Positions 1 through 7,846 of a stretch of 64,000 nt of DNA are shown here, piece by piece. A program made the position numbers and the translations under genes. The notes under the pieces are model-generated. The model did not search any database. It saw only the letters and a list, made by a program, of their open reading frames with translations, and was not told the DNA's origin. How positions within the stretch are numbered: the stretch's first letter is position 1; each line of letters begins with the position of its first letter. The stretch is from Sorangium cellulosum. GTDB taxonomy: Bacteria > Myxococcota_A > Polyangia > Polyangiales > Polyangiaceae. The stretch spans positions 4,051,501 through 4,115,500 of the forward strand of contig NZ_CP012670.1 in NCBI RefSeq assembly GCF_004135735.1. Reading direction: 5' to 3'.

Positions 1-85
1 CCGCCGAGCGGCGGCCGGCCGGGGCTCCCCGGGGTGCACACGGGAGCTCCGGTGACCGGCGGCGGCGCGCTCCGGTCTGCAGCGG

Positions 86-125
86 AAAGGGAGTCGCCGG
101 CGCTCACCGGCGGCTCTCCCTTTTT
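86..125 (+). terminator. Rho-independent terminator-like hairpin
   Basis: A GC-rich stem (AAAGGGAG..CGCCGG paired with CCGGCG..CTCTCCCTTT, with a small bulge) is followed directly by a run of T at 121-125. It probably ends a plus-strand gene lying left of the window, just before the gene starting at 187. Confidence 0.55.
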
Positions 126-186
126 GTGCCAGGCGTCCGCCGCGCGACCACGCGCTCGCCGAGGTACGCCACGTGGAGACACGACG

Positions 187-1770
187 ATGCAACAGCACAG
201 CGCACGAACAAGCTACCTCCACCGGTTCAGGCTCCTCCTGCTCGCCCTGCTCGCCCTCGCGATCGCGGCCGCGGTGCTGCTGCTCGCCCGCCCCAGGGCC
301 GAAGAGCGCCCCGTCGCGAGCCGCGAGGAGGCCCCGGGCGAGGCGCGGAAGCGAGCGTCCACCTACCGGAACCGGTCCATCCTGAGGGCCCCGGCGCCAT
401 CACGGCCGCGCGGGTCCGAGCGCCCGCGGATCGTCGGCGAGGTCTATGACACGGACGGCAACACGCTCGCGGGCGCGGCCGTCGTCGCGACGACGTTCGA
501 GGTCGCCGGCAACATCCCCTCGACCGCGGGCGCCGTGAAGAGCGACGAGCGCGGGCGCTTCGAGCTCGGCCTGCCGGACGGGACGTACCAGCTCAAGGCC
601 GATCTGGCCGGCTACGGCCCGACCACCGCGGTCGCGCACAGCGGCGACACCGTGAGCCTCGTCCTCGCGCGGAGCGGCGTCATCACCGGACGCGTCGTCG
701 ACGAGCGCAGGGAGCCGGTGCGCCGCTTCTCCATCGATGTCCTCACCGCCGCTCCCGACGACGTGCCGGCGCCGCCGCCGATGACCTCGAGGACGTTCGA
801 CAGCCCCGATGGGACCTTCCGCATCGACCAGATCCCCCCCTGGGGCGTGATCCTCAAGGCGACGGCCGAGGCGCACGCGCCGGCGTTCTCCGACGTGCTC
901 TCCGTGAAGGCCGGTGGCACGGGCTCCGTGGAGCTCGCGCTGTCCCGCGGGTGCGCCCTCTCGGGGAGGGTGGAGGACCCGCAGGGCACCCCGCTGCCGG
1001 GCGTGTTCATCGACGCCGAGTCGCGCGTCGGCGCCGGCGCGCTGAGCGAGATGGCCTTGAAGTCCTCGGCCGACGTGCAGCAGACCCAGACAGGGGACGA
1101 CGGCACCTTCCGGCTCGATCATGTGCCCACGGGCGACATCCAGGTGCGCGCCTACGACGGGAGCTACGCGGTGACCACGCTGGCCATGACCCTCTCCGAC
1201 TGCGGCGAGGCGGAGCCGGTCCGGGTGGTCATGTCCCCCGGCGGGAGCCTCCGCGGCGTGGCGCGCCGGGATGACGGCTCGCCGATCCCGCACGCAAAGC
1301 TGACGCTGCTCTCCCGGTCCGTCGGCTTCGTGAGCGTGATGGCCGACGCCGAGGGACGCTATCAGATCGACGATCTACCCGCCGAGAGGGTGCGCCTCGA
1401 GCTGCGCGAGGGGACCCGGGCGGCCATGGTGTCCGTGAACGTCAAGGAGGGCGAGGTGGTGAGCCGCGACATCTCCCTCTTCGGCGAGGGGACCGGCGAG
1501 ATCAGCGGGCGCGTCACCGCCGGCGACAGGCCCCTCGCCGGGGTTCGCCTCCTGATCGCCACCAACCGCGGCCGCAAGCAGGGCTTCGAGCGCTACATGC
1601 CGGTGACCGACAGGGACGGCAGCTTCCGCGTGCCCGCCCTCGCCGCGGGGGGGTACGTGGTCACCGCCATGACGACCTCGGTGGGCCAGGGCGTCCACGT
1701 CGAGGAGGGCCGCGTCGCGACCGTGAACCTGGACGTGACGCCGAGGCCCGCCGCCGAGGACACGAACTGA
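187..1770 (+). CDS. Membrane-anchored protein with carboxypeptidase-regulatory-like repeats
   Basis: The protein has 527 aa. The ATG at 187 is preferred over an open upstream extension because GTGGAG lies 9 nt before it and the protein then begins with a short basic stretch and one hydrophobic segment (about residues 14-34), giving an N-terminal anchor or uncleaved signal. The rest holds about five beta-sandwich repeats of the carboxypeptidase-regulatory-like type (roughly 80-150, 160-240, 255-345, 355-430 and 435-505). Each carries a G-x-V-x-D-x-x-G-x-P-L-x-G-A motif and a later DGxF/Y-x-L/I-x-x-L/V-P. Such repeats form extracytoplasmic scaffolds. No catalytic domain is visible, so only a structural or adhesion role at the cell envelope can be suggested. 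It ends against a long hairpin element and converges with the next gene. Confidence 0.7.
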   Translation: MQQHSARTSYLHRFRLLLLALLALAIAAAVLLLARPRAEERPVASREEAPGEARKRASTYRNRSILRAPAPSRPRGSERPRIVGEVYDTDGNTLAGAAVVATTFEVAGNIPSTAGAVKSDERGRFELGLPDGTYQLKADLAGYGPTTAVAHSGDTVSLVLARSGVITGRVVDERREPVRRFSIDVLTAAPDDVPAPPPMTSRTFDSPDGTFRIDQIPPWGVILKATAEAHAPAFSDVLSVKAGGTGSVELALSRGCALSGRVEDPQGTPLPGVFIDAESRVGAGALSEMALKSSADVQQTQTGDDGTFRLDHVPTGDIQVRAYDGSYAVTTLAMTLSDCGEAEPVRVVMSPGGSLRGVARRDDGSPIPHAKLTLLSRSVGFVSVMADAEGRYQIDDLPAERVRLELREGTRAAMVSVNVKEGEVVSRDISLFGEGTGEISGRVTAGDRPLAGVRLLIATNRGRKQGFERYMPVTDRDGSFRVPALAAGGYVVTAMTTSVGQGVHVEEGRVATVNLDVTPRPAAEDTN

Positions 1771-1788
1771 GCCGCCGCCCTGGTCCGG

Positions 1789-1908
1789 CCGGGTGGAGGG
1801 GCGCTCCTGGGGGCTCCCCGGAGGGGCTGAAGTGCAGGCGAGCCACAAAAGGGGCTCGCCGGAACGCAAGCCCCGGAGGGGAGCCCCCAGGAGCGCCCCT
1901 CCACCCGG
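1789..1908. repeat. Long hairpin element, copy A (bidirectional terminator or REP-like unit)
   Basis: Perfect 29-bp inverted repeats (1789-1817 and 1880-1908) enclose an internal region with its own hairpin, GGCGAGCC-ACAAAAGG-GGCTCGCC. It sits between two convergent genes (stops at 1770 and 1918), where it could terminate both. A second copy in inverse orientation lies at 54711-54843. The inner part (about 75 bp, with 48 contiguous identical bases) is nearly the same in both copies, while the outer arms differ in sequence but remain self-complementary. Confidence 0.8.
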
Positions 1909-1917
1909 TCGGGGCCG

Positions 1918-3654
1918 TCACCTCGGCCGGATCTCGGTGAGCACGAGCAGGTACTCCGGCGGGTTGTTCGGCGTCAGCTTGGCATACGGGTTCTGCTGGG
2001 TGGGGAACCCCGTGAATCGCTTGGAGTTGTACTCGCCCCACGACGGGTTCTTGAAGAGCGGGATCACCGGCGCCGCCTCCACGAAGATCCTCTGGATCGC
2101 GTCGAGGATGCGCTTCTGCTCGGCCGGATCCGTCGCGGCCTCGAACTGGTGGAACAGCGGGTCGGCCTGCTTGGCCCCGAAGCGGTGCCAGTTGCGCGCG
2201 CTCATCTCGCCGACGGGCTTCACGAGCTCCGTGCCCATGAGATCGCGGTAGAAGTTGTAGGGGGTGGGCTCGACCGTGGTCCAGCCCATCGACACGTCGA
2301 ACGTGCCCTTCTGGAGCGCCTCGAAGAACGCGCTGAAGTCGTACGTCCTGAGCGAGGCGTCGAGGCCGATCTGCTTCAGGTTCTGCGTGATGATCTGGAC
2401 CGCGCGGACCCAGTCGGACCAGCCGGTCACGACGTTGATGTCGAAGCGTATCGGCTTGCCGCCCCTCATCCGGATGCCGTCGGGGCCCCTCGGATAGCCC
2501 GCCTCGTCGAGGATCTTGTTCGCCCGGGCCACGTCGAGCTTCACCCAGTCGCCCGCGGCCACGGCCTCCTCGTTGCGGAAGCGTTCGTAGGAGTCGTCCA
2601 GCCCGGTCGCGTCCGCGCCGTGCGTGTAGTTGTTCGCCGCGATCTTGACGATCTGCTCCCGGTCGATGGCCATGCTGATCGCCTTGCGCACCCGCACGTC
2701 GTCGAACGGCTTCCTCGTGCTGTTCGGATAGAGCGTGGCCGTGCCGCCCACGAGCGGGAACCAGTAATGATGGTGCGTCGGATCCTTGGCGACGAACGTC
2801 TTCTCGATGTCGGGGACGAAGGCGCCCGCCCAGTCGACCTCGCCGCTCGTGAGCGCCAGGCTGACCTGATCGTTGCTGGGGTACGCCGGGAAGCGCAGCC
2901 CGTCGACCGCCGGCTTGCCCTTCTGCCAGTAGTTCGGGTTCCGTCCGAGCTCGTAGATCTGGTTCTGGAAGACCTTCACCTCGGTGAACGGCCCTGTCGC
3001 CACGGGGTCCTCGTTCGCGTACGTGACCGGATCCGCGACGTCCTTCCACTTGTGCTCGGGCACGATCGGCTGGTGTCCGATGTAGCTGAGCCCGGGGACA
3101 TAGGGCCGCTTCAGCGCGAACTCGACGGTGGAGGCGTCCCTGGCCGTCACGGCGCCGACGAACTTCCAGACGCCCGAGAGGTCGAGCGCCGGGTGCTTCT
3201 TGAGCAGCCCGAACGTGAACGCCACGTCCTTCGCCGTGAACGCCTCGCCGTCGGACCACTTGACGTCGGGGCGGATCGTGAAGGTGAGCTTCGTGTTCTG
3301 CTCGCTCCACTCGTACCGGGTCGCGAGCCACGGCGTGTACTCGTTCCTCATCGTGTTGTAGATGAGCATCGGCTCGTAGATGCCGGCGACCGTCGGGAAA
3401 CGCACGTTCCCCTCGGCGAGCAGGGGGTTGAAGTTGCGCACCCACGTGGCCTGCTGCTCCCTGGCGATGGTGACCATCGCGGGGCCCTTCTGCGCGGGCT
3501 TCGCCGCGGACGCGGCCGTCGCGGCGCCGTCGGGCGCGCCGGAGGCGGTCTGGGCTCTCTCCTTGGAAGAGCAGCCCGCCGCGGCGCCCGCGGACAGGAT
3601 CAGCGCCGACAGGACGAACCCGCGGCGGCGCATCGAACGACTCGTCTTCAGCAT
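1918..3654 (-). CDS. ABC transporter substrate-binding lipoprotein (family 5, peptide-type)
   Basis: The 578-aa precursor begins MLKTSRSMRRRG and has a lipobox ending AAGC with the lipidated Cys at 28, so it is an exported lipoprotein. The start at 3654 is chosen because AAGAGG precedes it and a signal peptide follows at once; the open frame continues upstream to 3798 without signal-like sequence. The body matches solute-binding family 5 (DppA/OppA-like): an N-terminal NPLL..EGNVRFPTVAGIYEPM region, DVKWSDGEAFTAKDVAFTF, and a long C-terminal lobe. Family members bind peptides, nickel or oligosaccharides. No permease or ATPase gene is adjacent, so the ligand is unknown. A TTGACA/GATAAC promoter candidate lies upstream. 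Confidence 0.85.
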   Translation of the reverse strand: MLKTSRSMRRRGFVLSALILSAGAAAGCSSKERAQTASGAPDGAATAASAAKPAQKGPAMVTIAREQQATWVRNFNPLLAEGNVRFPTVAGIYEPMLIYNTMRNEYTPWLATRYEWSEQNTKLTFTIRPDVKWSDGEAFTAKDVAFTFGLLKKHPALDLSGVWKFVGAVTARDASTVEFALKRPYVPGLSYIGHQPIVPEHKWKDVADPVTYANEDPVATGPFTEVKVFQNQIYELGRNPNYWQKGKPAVDGLRFPAYPSNDQVSLALTSGEVDWAGAFVPDIEKTFVAKDPTHHHYWFPLVGGTATLYPNSTRKPFDDVRVRKAISMAIDREQIVKIAANNYTHGADATGLDDSYERFRNEEAVAAGDWVKLDVARANKILDEAGYPRGPDGIRMRGGKPIRFDINVVTGWSDWVRAVQIITQNLKQIGLDASLRTYDFSAFFEALQKGTFDVSMGWTTVEPTPYNFYRDLMGTELVKPVGEMSARNWHRFGAKQADPLFHQFEAATDPAEQKRILDAIQRIFVEAAPVIPLFKNPSWGEYNSKRFTGFPTQQNPYAKLTPNNPPEYLLVLTEIRPR

Positions 3655-3798
3655 AGGCCTCTTCACGCGGGCGACCCCGGCCCCCCGCCACGCTCCCTCT
3701 CGGTGACAGCACGCGGCGCCGTCGCCCGGCAGAGCGGCACAACCAAGGAGTCGCTGCCGCAACACCCCCCTGCCGGACACGACAATCCTTGGCGCCAC

Positions 3799-3826
3799 GT
3801 TATCGGTGGACGCACGCGCGTGTCAA
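3799..3826 (-). promoter_or_regulatory. Sigma70-type promoter candidate for the family-5 binding protein
   Basis: On the minus strand TTGACA (3826-3821) is followed after 16 nt by GATAAC (3804-3799). It is unusually AT-rich for this DNA and points at the gene starting at 3654, which would leave a leader of about 140 nt. Confidence 0.4.
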
Positions 3827-3908
3827 ATTCGACAAACCTACAAGTATTCCGTCATTGCCGCGCACCTCGCCGCCGGGAGCTCCGTCGCGGGGGTGGGTCG
3901 GGCAATTG

Positions 3909-3920
3909 CCTACATGTAGG
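3909..3920. promoter_or_regulatory. Perfect 12-bp palindrome, possible operator
   Basis: CCTACATGTAGG is fully self-complementary and lies midway in the divergent region between the binding-protein gene and minD. Its size and symmetry suit a dimeric repressor site; no regulator is encoded nearby. Confidence 0.3.
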
Positions 3921-4154
3921 GAACTTGGAACCGTGAGGCCGACCGGGCTACGCTCCGAAATTTCGCCGCCAAAAAGTTGTTCGTCCGTTTCGTGATGGCG
4001 TACCCCTCCGAGCGCGTCCCCGGCCTCGATGGATTCGGGCAGGCGCCGAGCTCTCAATCCCTGTCGACGGCGCCGATCGGACGCCGGGAGACGAGCACCC
4101 GAGCGGGCTCGGCCAACGGACAGCCACGTCGTTCGAACCAAAAGGAGGTTCCTG

Positions 4155-4982
4155 GTGTCAAAGGTAGTCGTCGTCACCTCGGGCAAAGGCGGAGTCGGCA
4201 AGACCACCACGACCGCTAACCTCGCGTCCGGCATCGCGGCGCTCGGGTACAAGACGGTTGCCATCGACTTCGACGTGGGCCTCCGCAACCTCGATCTCGT
4301 GATGGGGTGCGAGCGCCGCGTGGTCTACGACCTCGTCAACGTCCTCCGCGGCGAGGCGACGCTCCGTCAGGCGCTGATCCGTGACAAGCGGATCGAGACC
4401 CTGTACGTGCTCCCCGCGTCGCAGACGCGCGACAAGGACGCCCTCAGCATGGAGGGCGTCGGGCGCGTCCTCGACGAGCTGCGCGCCTCCGGCTTCGATT
4501 ACATCTTCTGCGACTCGCCCGCGGGCATCGAGTGGGGCGCCCAGATGGCGATGTACTTCGCGGACGAGGCGATCGTGGTCACGAACCCCGAGGTCTCCTC
4601 GGTGCGGGACTCGGACCGCGTGCTCGGCCTGCTCGACGCGAAGACGCGCAGGGCCGAGCTCGGCGAGGAGCCGGTGCGCACGCACCTCCTCCTCACGCGG
4701 TACGCGCCCGCGCGCGTCGCCCGGGGCGAGATGCTCGCGCACAAGGACGTCCTGGAGCTCCTCGGCATCCCGCTGCTCGGCGTGATCCCGGAGTCTCAGG
4801 CGGTGCTCCAGGCGTCCAACGCCGGGACGCCGGTGGTGCTCGATCCGACGAGCGACGCGGCGCAGGCCTACCTCGATGTGGTCCAGCGCTTCCTCGGCGA
4901 GGAGCGCCCCCACCGGTTCCTCGATCCGGTCAAGAAGGGCTTCTTCAGCCGGATCTTCGGCGGCCAGGCGGCCACCGCCTAG
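4155..4982 (+). CDS. minD: Septum-site determining ATPase MinD
   Basis: The protein has 275 aa and starts at a GTG (4155) six bases after a strong AAAGGAGG site; the frame is open upstream but lacks MinD sequence there. The deviant Walker A KGGVGKT (residues 11-17), the DFDVGLRNLDL motif (switch I region), FCDSPAGIE (Walker B/switch II) and the C-terminal amphipathic membrane-targeting helix around KKGFFSRIFGG are all present. MinD dimerises with ATP on the inner membrane and is stripped off by MinE; with MinC it blocks septation near the poles. minE follows after 11 nt, but no minC lies next to the pair. Confidence 0.96.
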   Translation: MSKVVVVTSGKGGVGKTTTTANLASGIAALGYKTVAIDFDVGLRNLDLVMGCERRVVYDLVNVLRGEATLRQALIRDKRIETLYVLPASQTRDKDALSMEGVGRVLDELRASGFDYIFCDSPAGIEWGAQMAMYFADEAIVVTNPEVSSVRDSDRVLGLLDAKTRRAELGEEPVRTHLLLTRYAPARVARGEMLAHKDVLELLGIPLLGVIPESQAVLQASNAGTPVVLDPTSDAAQAYLDVVQRFLGEERPHRFLDPVKKGFFSRIFGGQAATA

Positions 4983-4993
4983 GAGGGCGAGCC

Positions 4994-5299
4994 ATGTCGA
5001 TCATGGATTACTTCCGTAGATCGCAGCCGAAGTCGGCGACGGTCGCGAAGGAGCGGCTGCAGATCATCGTGGCGCGCGAGCGGGTGCGCCACACCGGCGA
5101 GCCGGACTACCTGCCGCGGCTGAAGCAGGAGCTGCTCCAGGTCATCTCGAAATACGAGCGCATCGACCTCGATCAGGTGAGCGTCAACGTCGAGCGGAGC
5201 GGCGACTGCGACGTGCTCGAGCTGAACGTCGTCCTCTCCGAGTCCGAGCGCGCCGCCCGCGCCGCGTCGCGCGGCCTCGCCGCCGCGCGCAACTTCTGA
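4994..5299 (+). CDS. minE: Cell division topological specificity factor MinE
   Basis: The protein has 101 aa with an AGGAGGG site 6 nt before the ATG. The N-terminal MSIMDYFRR region suits the membrane-binding helix, followed by the MinD-interacting segment (AKERLQIIVARER) and the topological-specificity domain (YLPRLKQELLQVISKY..DLDQVSVNVE). It stimulates MinD ATPase and sets up oscillation. It is co-transcribed with minD, lies 11 nt downstream and converges with the PAP2 gene. The C-terminal tail after about residue 85 is Ala/Arg-rich and longer than in most MinE proteins. Confidence 0.95.
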   Translation: MSIMDYFRRSQPKSATVAKERLQIIVARERVRHTGEPDYLPRLKQELLQVISKYERIDLDQVSVNVERSGDCDVLELNVVLSESERAARAASRGLAAARNF

Positions 5300-5329
5300 G
5301 GAGGCCCGCCGCGATCGAGCGCGGCGGCC

Positions 5330-6268
5330 TCAGAAGCGCCAGGTCGCCGAGATCACCCTGTCGCTCACGGACACGCTCGACGGGGCGAGGCGCGCGCGCT
5401 CGACCTTCGCGGGGGCCGCGTGGAACAGGAGGGGGACGAGGACGCCGCTCAGCGTGCCGACGACGGCGCCCGTGATCACGTCGGTGAAGTAGTGTCGGTC
5501 GGCGGCGATCCGCAGGTATCCGATGCCGGCCGCGATGGGGAGCCCCCCCGCCCAGACCCAGGGCGCGTGGCGGTAGCCGCGCAGGCTGGCGACCATGCCG
5601 CTCGACACGGCGATGGCGAACGAGAAGTTCGTGTGCGCGGAGAAGAACGAGACGTTGTTGTCGCTCGGCTTCGTGACCTCGTCCGAGCGGTAGTGCACGA
5701 AGGGGCGCTCGCGGGCCACCGCGAACTTGACGAGCTGGGTCGTCATCGAGGCCACGAAGGTCGCCTCGGCGATGAGCAGTGAGTTGATCCACGCCTCGTC
5801 CAGGCGATCATCGAGGCCCGCCGCCAGCGCGTTGAGCCCGAGGGCCGAGGCGGGGCTGACCACGTAGCCGAGGACGTCGCTCGCGGTGTTGGCGGCCGTG
5901 GGGTCCGCCCACCGGAGCGACCGCGCGGCGCCGTCGAGGCCGTTCAGCGCGTCGGAGCCGTCGCCGTCCCGATCGCACCAGCCGCAGCGATCCGCGGCGA
6001 GCACCTCCTGCCCGAGCTGCGTGCCGAGCCAGAGGGTCCCCGCGGCGATGGTGATCCCGAGGTCGAGGGGGAGGTTGTACGTGATGCGATCGCCGGCCGC
6101 CGGCTCGCCGGCCTCGCCGGCCTCGCCGGCGCGCGCGGTCAGCGCGAGCGCGAGCGCCAGCGGCGCGGCGATCGCGGCCGCGCCGCGCCGGCGGGCCCGG
6201 CCGGGGCGCCGGCGGCGGCGAGGTGGAGGTGCTCTGTCAGCGACGGGACACGCGGGCTGCGGGCTCAT
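5330..6268 (-). CDS. PAP2-family membrane phosphatase
   Basis: The protein has 312 aa. An Arg-rich start followed by a hydrophobic stretch (about residues 30-47) looks like a signal or anchor. The PAP2 signature is complete, with one variation: KFAVARERPF (KxxxxxxRP), SFFSAHTNFSFA (usual PSGH replaced by FSAH) and RIAADRHYFTDVITG (catalytic His and Asp). Hydrophobic segments surround these motifs, so the active site probably faces the periplasm. Family members dephosphorylate phosphatidate, undecaprenyl pyrophosphate or phosphatidylglycerophosphate; the substrate cannot be told here. No ribosome-binding site is seen, but TATCCT lies 9 nt before the ATG, suggesting a leaderless transcript. Confidence 0.85.
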   Translation of the reverse strand: MSPQPACPVADRAPPPRRRRRPGRARRRGAAAIAAPLALALALTARAGEAGEAGEPAAGDRITYNLPLDLGITIAAGTLWLGTQLGQEVLAADRCGWCDRDGDGSDALNGLDGAARSLRWADPTAANTASDVLGYVVSPASALGLNALAAGLDDRLDEAWINSLLIAEATFVASMTTQLVKFAVARERPFVHYRSDEVTKPSDNNVSFFSAHTNFSFAIAVSSGMVASLRGYRHAPWVWAGGLPIAAGIGYLRIAADRHYFTDVITGAVVGTLSGVLVPLLFHAAPAKVERARLAPSSVSVSDRVISATWRF

Positions 6269-6277
6269 GGGGCGCGC

Positions 6278-6283
6278 AGGATA
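6278..6283 (-). promoter_or_regulatory. TAnnnT -10 box close to the PAP2 start
   Basis: TATCCT on the minus strand ends 9 nt before the ATG at 6268. This spacing would place the transcription start at or next to the start codon. Confidence 0.35.
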
Positions 6284-6341
6284 CTACGGAGGTGGCGCCC
6301 GGGGAGCCCGCCGCCCCGACCCGCGCTCGCCGGCCGGCGCG

Positions 6342-6794
6342 CTACCTCCCGCGGAACAGCTCGAGGCACCGCGCGCCGAGCACGCCGCCGAGCAGGTCGA
6401 GCGGCGCGCCGGACCGCGCGTTCATCCACGCGGCGGCCACGACCAGCTCGCGCTGCGCGCCGCCGGTCGCGCGCGTGACCTCCTGCATCGTGCAGCCGAA
6501 GACGACGCGGCTGACCCGCGCGAGCCAGGCCGCGGTGAAGCACATCGGGCAGGGCTCCACGGTCGTGTACAGCGTGGTCCCCCGGAGGTCCGGCCCGGCG
6601 GCCGCGCAGGCGCGCCGGACCGCGCCCACCTCGGCGTGCCACGTCATGTCGCGCCGGCCGTTCACCTCGTCGGTCGCCTCGGCGAGGATCGCGCCGTCCG
6701 GAGCGACGACGAGCGCGCCGAACGGCGGCTCGCCCGCCGCGAGCGCGCCGCGCGCGAGCTCCAGCGCCCGCGCCATGAGCGCCTCGTCGCTCAC
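6342..6794 (-). CDS. Cytidine/deoxycytidylate-deaminase-fold nucleobase deaminase
   Basis: The protein has 150 aa and starts at a GTG overlapping the stop of the preceding gene (GTGA, 4 bp), hence translational coupling. Zinc-site motifs are intact: HAE at residues 53-55 and PCPMC at 81-85. The small size and the FTAAWLARVSRVVFG segment are closest to the guanine-deaminase/TadA group of the superfamily rather than to cytidine deaminases. As the last gene of a five-gene transport operon it more likely acts on an imported nucleobase or N-heterocycle than on tRNA. The exact substrate is inferred only. Confidence 0.8.
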   Translation of the reverse strand: MSDEALMARALELARGALAAGEPPFGALVVAPDGAILAEATDEVNGRRDMTWHAEVGAVRRACAAAGPDLRGTTLYTTVEPCPMCFTAAWLARVSRVVFGCTMQEVTRATGGAQRELVVAAAWMNARSGAPLDLLGGVLGARCLELFRGR

Positions 6795-7846
6795 CGGACG
6801 AACCCCGGATCGAGCAGCGACTCCGGCGCCGGGGCCTTCTTGACGAGCCTCGATTGCGCCGCGAAATCGACCACGTACTTCATCGTGGCATACACGGGCC
6901 CGGGCCTGTCCGCCGTGCCGAAGAGCTGCTTGTTCTCGGCCAGGCCGTAGATCTTGTCGCCGTCCAGCATGCGCTTCACGTCCTCGGCCGGAGCGTTCAA
7001 GTACTTGCCGACGATGGGGAGCGCCTTGTCGGGGTCGCTCCGCAGGGAGCGGACCCCTCGGTCGATGGCGCCGAGGAACTTCGCGTACGCGTCCTTCCCC
7101 TCGGCGAGCCTGGAGCGGCGCACGGCCACCGAGTCCGCGATCGTGTCGGGGACGCTGGCGCTGCTGAAGATCACGTGACCCCCGCCCTTGGTCGCCTTGG
7201 TGATCCACGGCTCCCAGGTCACCGCCGCGTCGACCTTCCCGGCCACGAACGCGGCGCCGGCGTCGTCCGCGCTCATGCTCGTGATCTTCACGTCGTCCGC
7301 GCGGAGCCCGGCCTTCTCGAGGCCCAGGAGGAACAGCATGTGGTTGACCTCGCCGAGCGTGAGGGCGACGGTCTTGCCCTTGAGATCGGCCATGGAGGCG
7401 ATGCCCTCTCGGGCCACCACCGCGTCCGCGCCGTTCGAGCTGTCGATCAGGGCGATGGCCACGATGTCCGTGTCGCCGTTGCCGTTCACGACGGCGAGGT
7501 TCTGCAGCGTCGTGAGGCCGATGTCGAGCTGGCTCGACGCGAGCGCCGCGAGCGTGTCCCCGGGGTTCGAGAACGGCTTGAGCCCGACGTCCAGCCCCGC
7601 CTCCTTGAAGTACCCGAGCTCGTTCGCGAGGAACACGCCCGCATAGCCGATCCACAGGTCGTGCCCCACGGTGAGCTTCACCGGCGCGGCGGGCGGCGCG
7701 GGCGCCTTCGCGTCCCCGGCGCGCTGATCCGGCCCGGCGGCGGCCCCGGCGCCGCGGGCCGCCGGCTCCTTGTTCGAGCAGCCCACGGACAGGGCGAGAC
7801 AGGCGAGGGCTGCCCCGAGCTCTCGCAAGACGGTTCTTCGGTTCAT
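6791..7846 (-). CDS. NMT1/SsuA-type ABC transporter substrate-binding lipoprotein
   Basis: The 351-aa precursor has a lipobox LSVGC with Cys 23. The ATG at 7846 has GAAGGGGG just before it and overlaps the ATPase stop (ATGA). The body shows the two-lobe NMT1/THI5-like fold: KLTVGHDLWIGYAGVFLANE, then GYFKEAGLDVGLKPFSNPGD, LDIGLTTLQNLAVVNG and VDAAVTWEPW. Relatives bind aliphatic sulfonates, nitrate, taurine or pyrimidine precursors. The linked deaminase and isochorismatase-like hydrolase argue for a nitrogenous ligand, which remains unidentified. Confidence 0.88.
   Translation of the reverse strand: MNRRTVLRELGAALACLALSVGCSNKEPAARGAGAAAGPDQRAGDAKAPAPPAAPVKLTVGHDLWIGYAGVFLANELGYFKEAGLDVGLKPFSNPGDTLAALASSQLDIGLTTLQNLAVVNGNGDTDIVAIALIDSSNGADAVVAREGIASMADLKGKTVALTLGEVNHMLFLLGLEKAGLRADDVKITSMSADDAGAAFVAGKVDAAVTWEPWITKATKGGGHVIFSSASVPDTIADSVAVRRSRLAEGKDAYAKFLGAIDRGVRSLRSDPDKALPIVGKYLNAPAEDVKRMLDGDKIYGLAENKQLFGTADRPGPVYATMKYVVDFAAQSRLVKKAPAPESLLDPGFVR

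Larger units (their letters stand above)
3655..4154. other. Divergent intergenic region, 500 bp, no gene
   Basis: No convincing coding sequence lies between the divergent starts at 3654 and 4155. The stretch holds the promoter candidate at 3799-3826, a perfect 12-bp palindrome CCTACATGTAGG at 3909-3920, and AT-richer segments around 3825-3860 and 3955-3985. The minD ribosome-binding site closes it. Confidence 0.5.
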
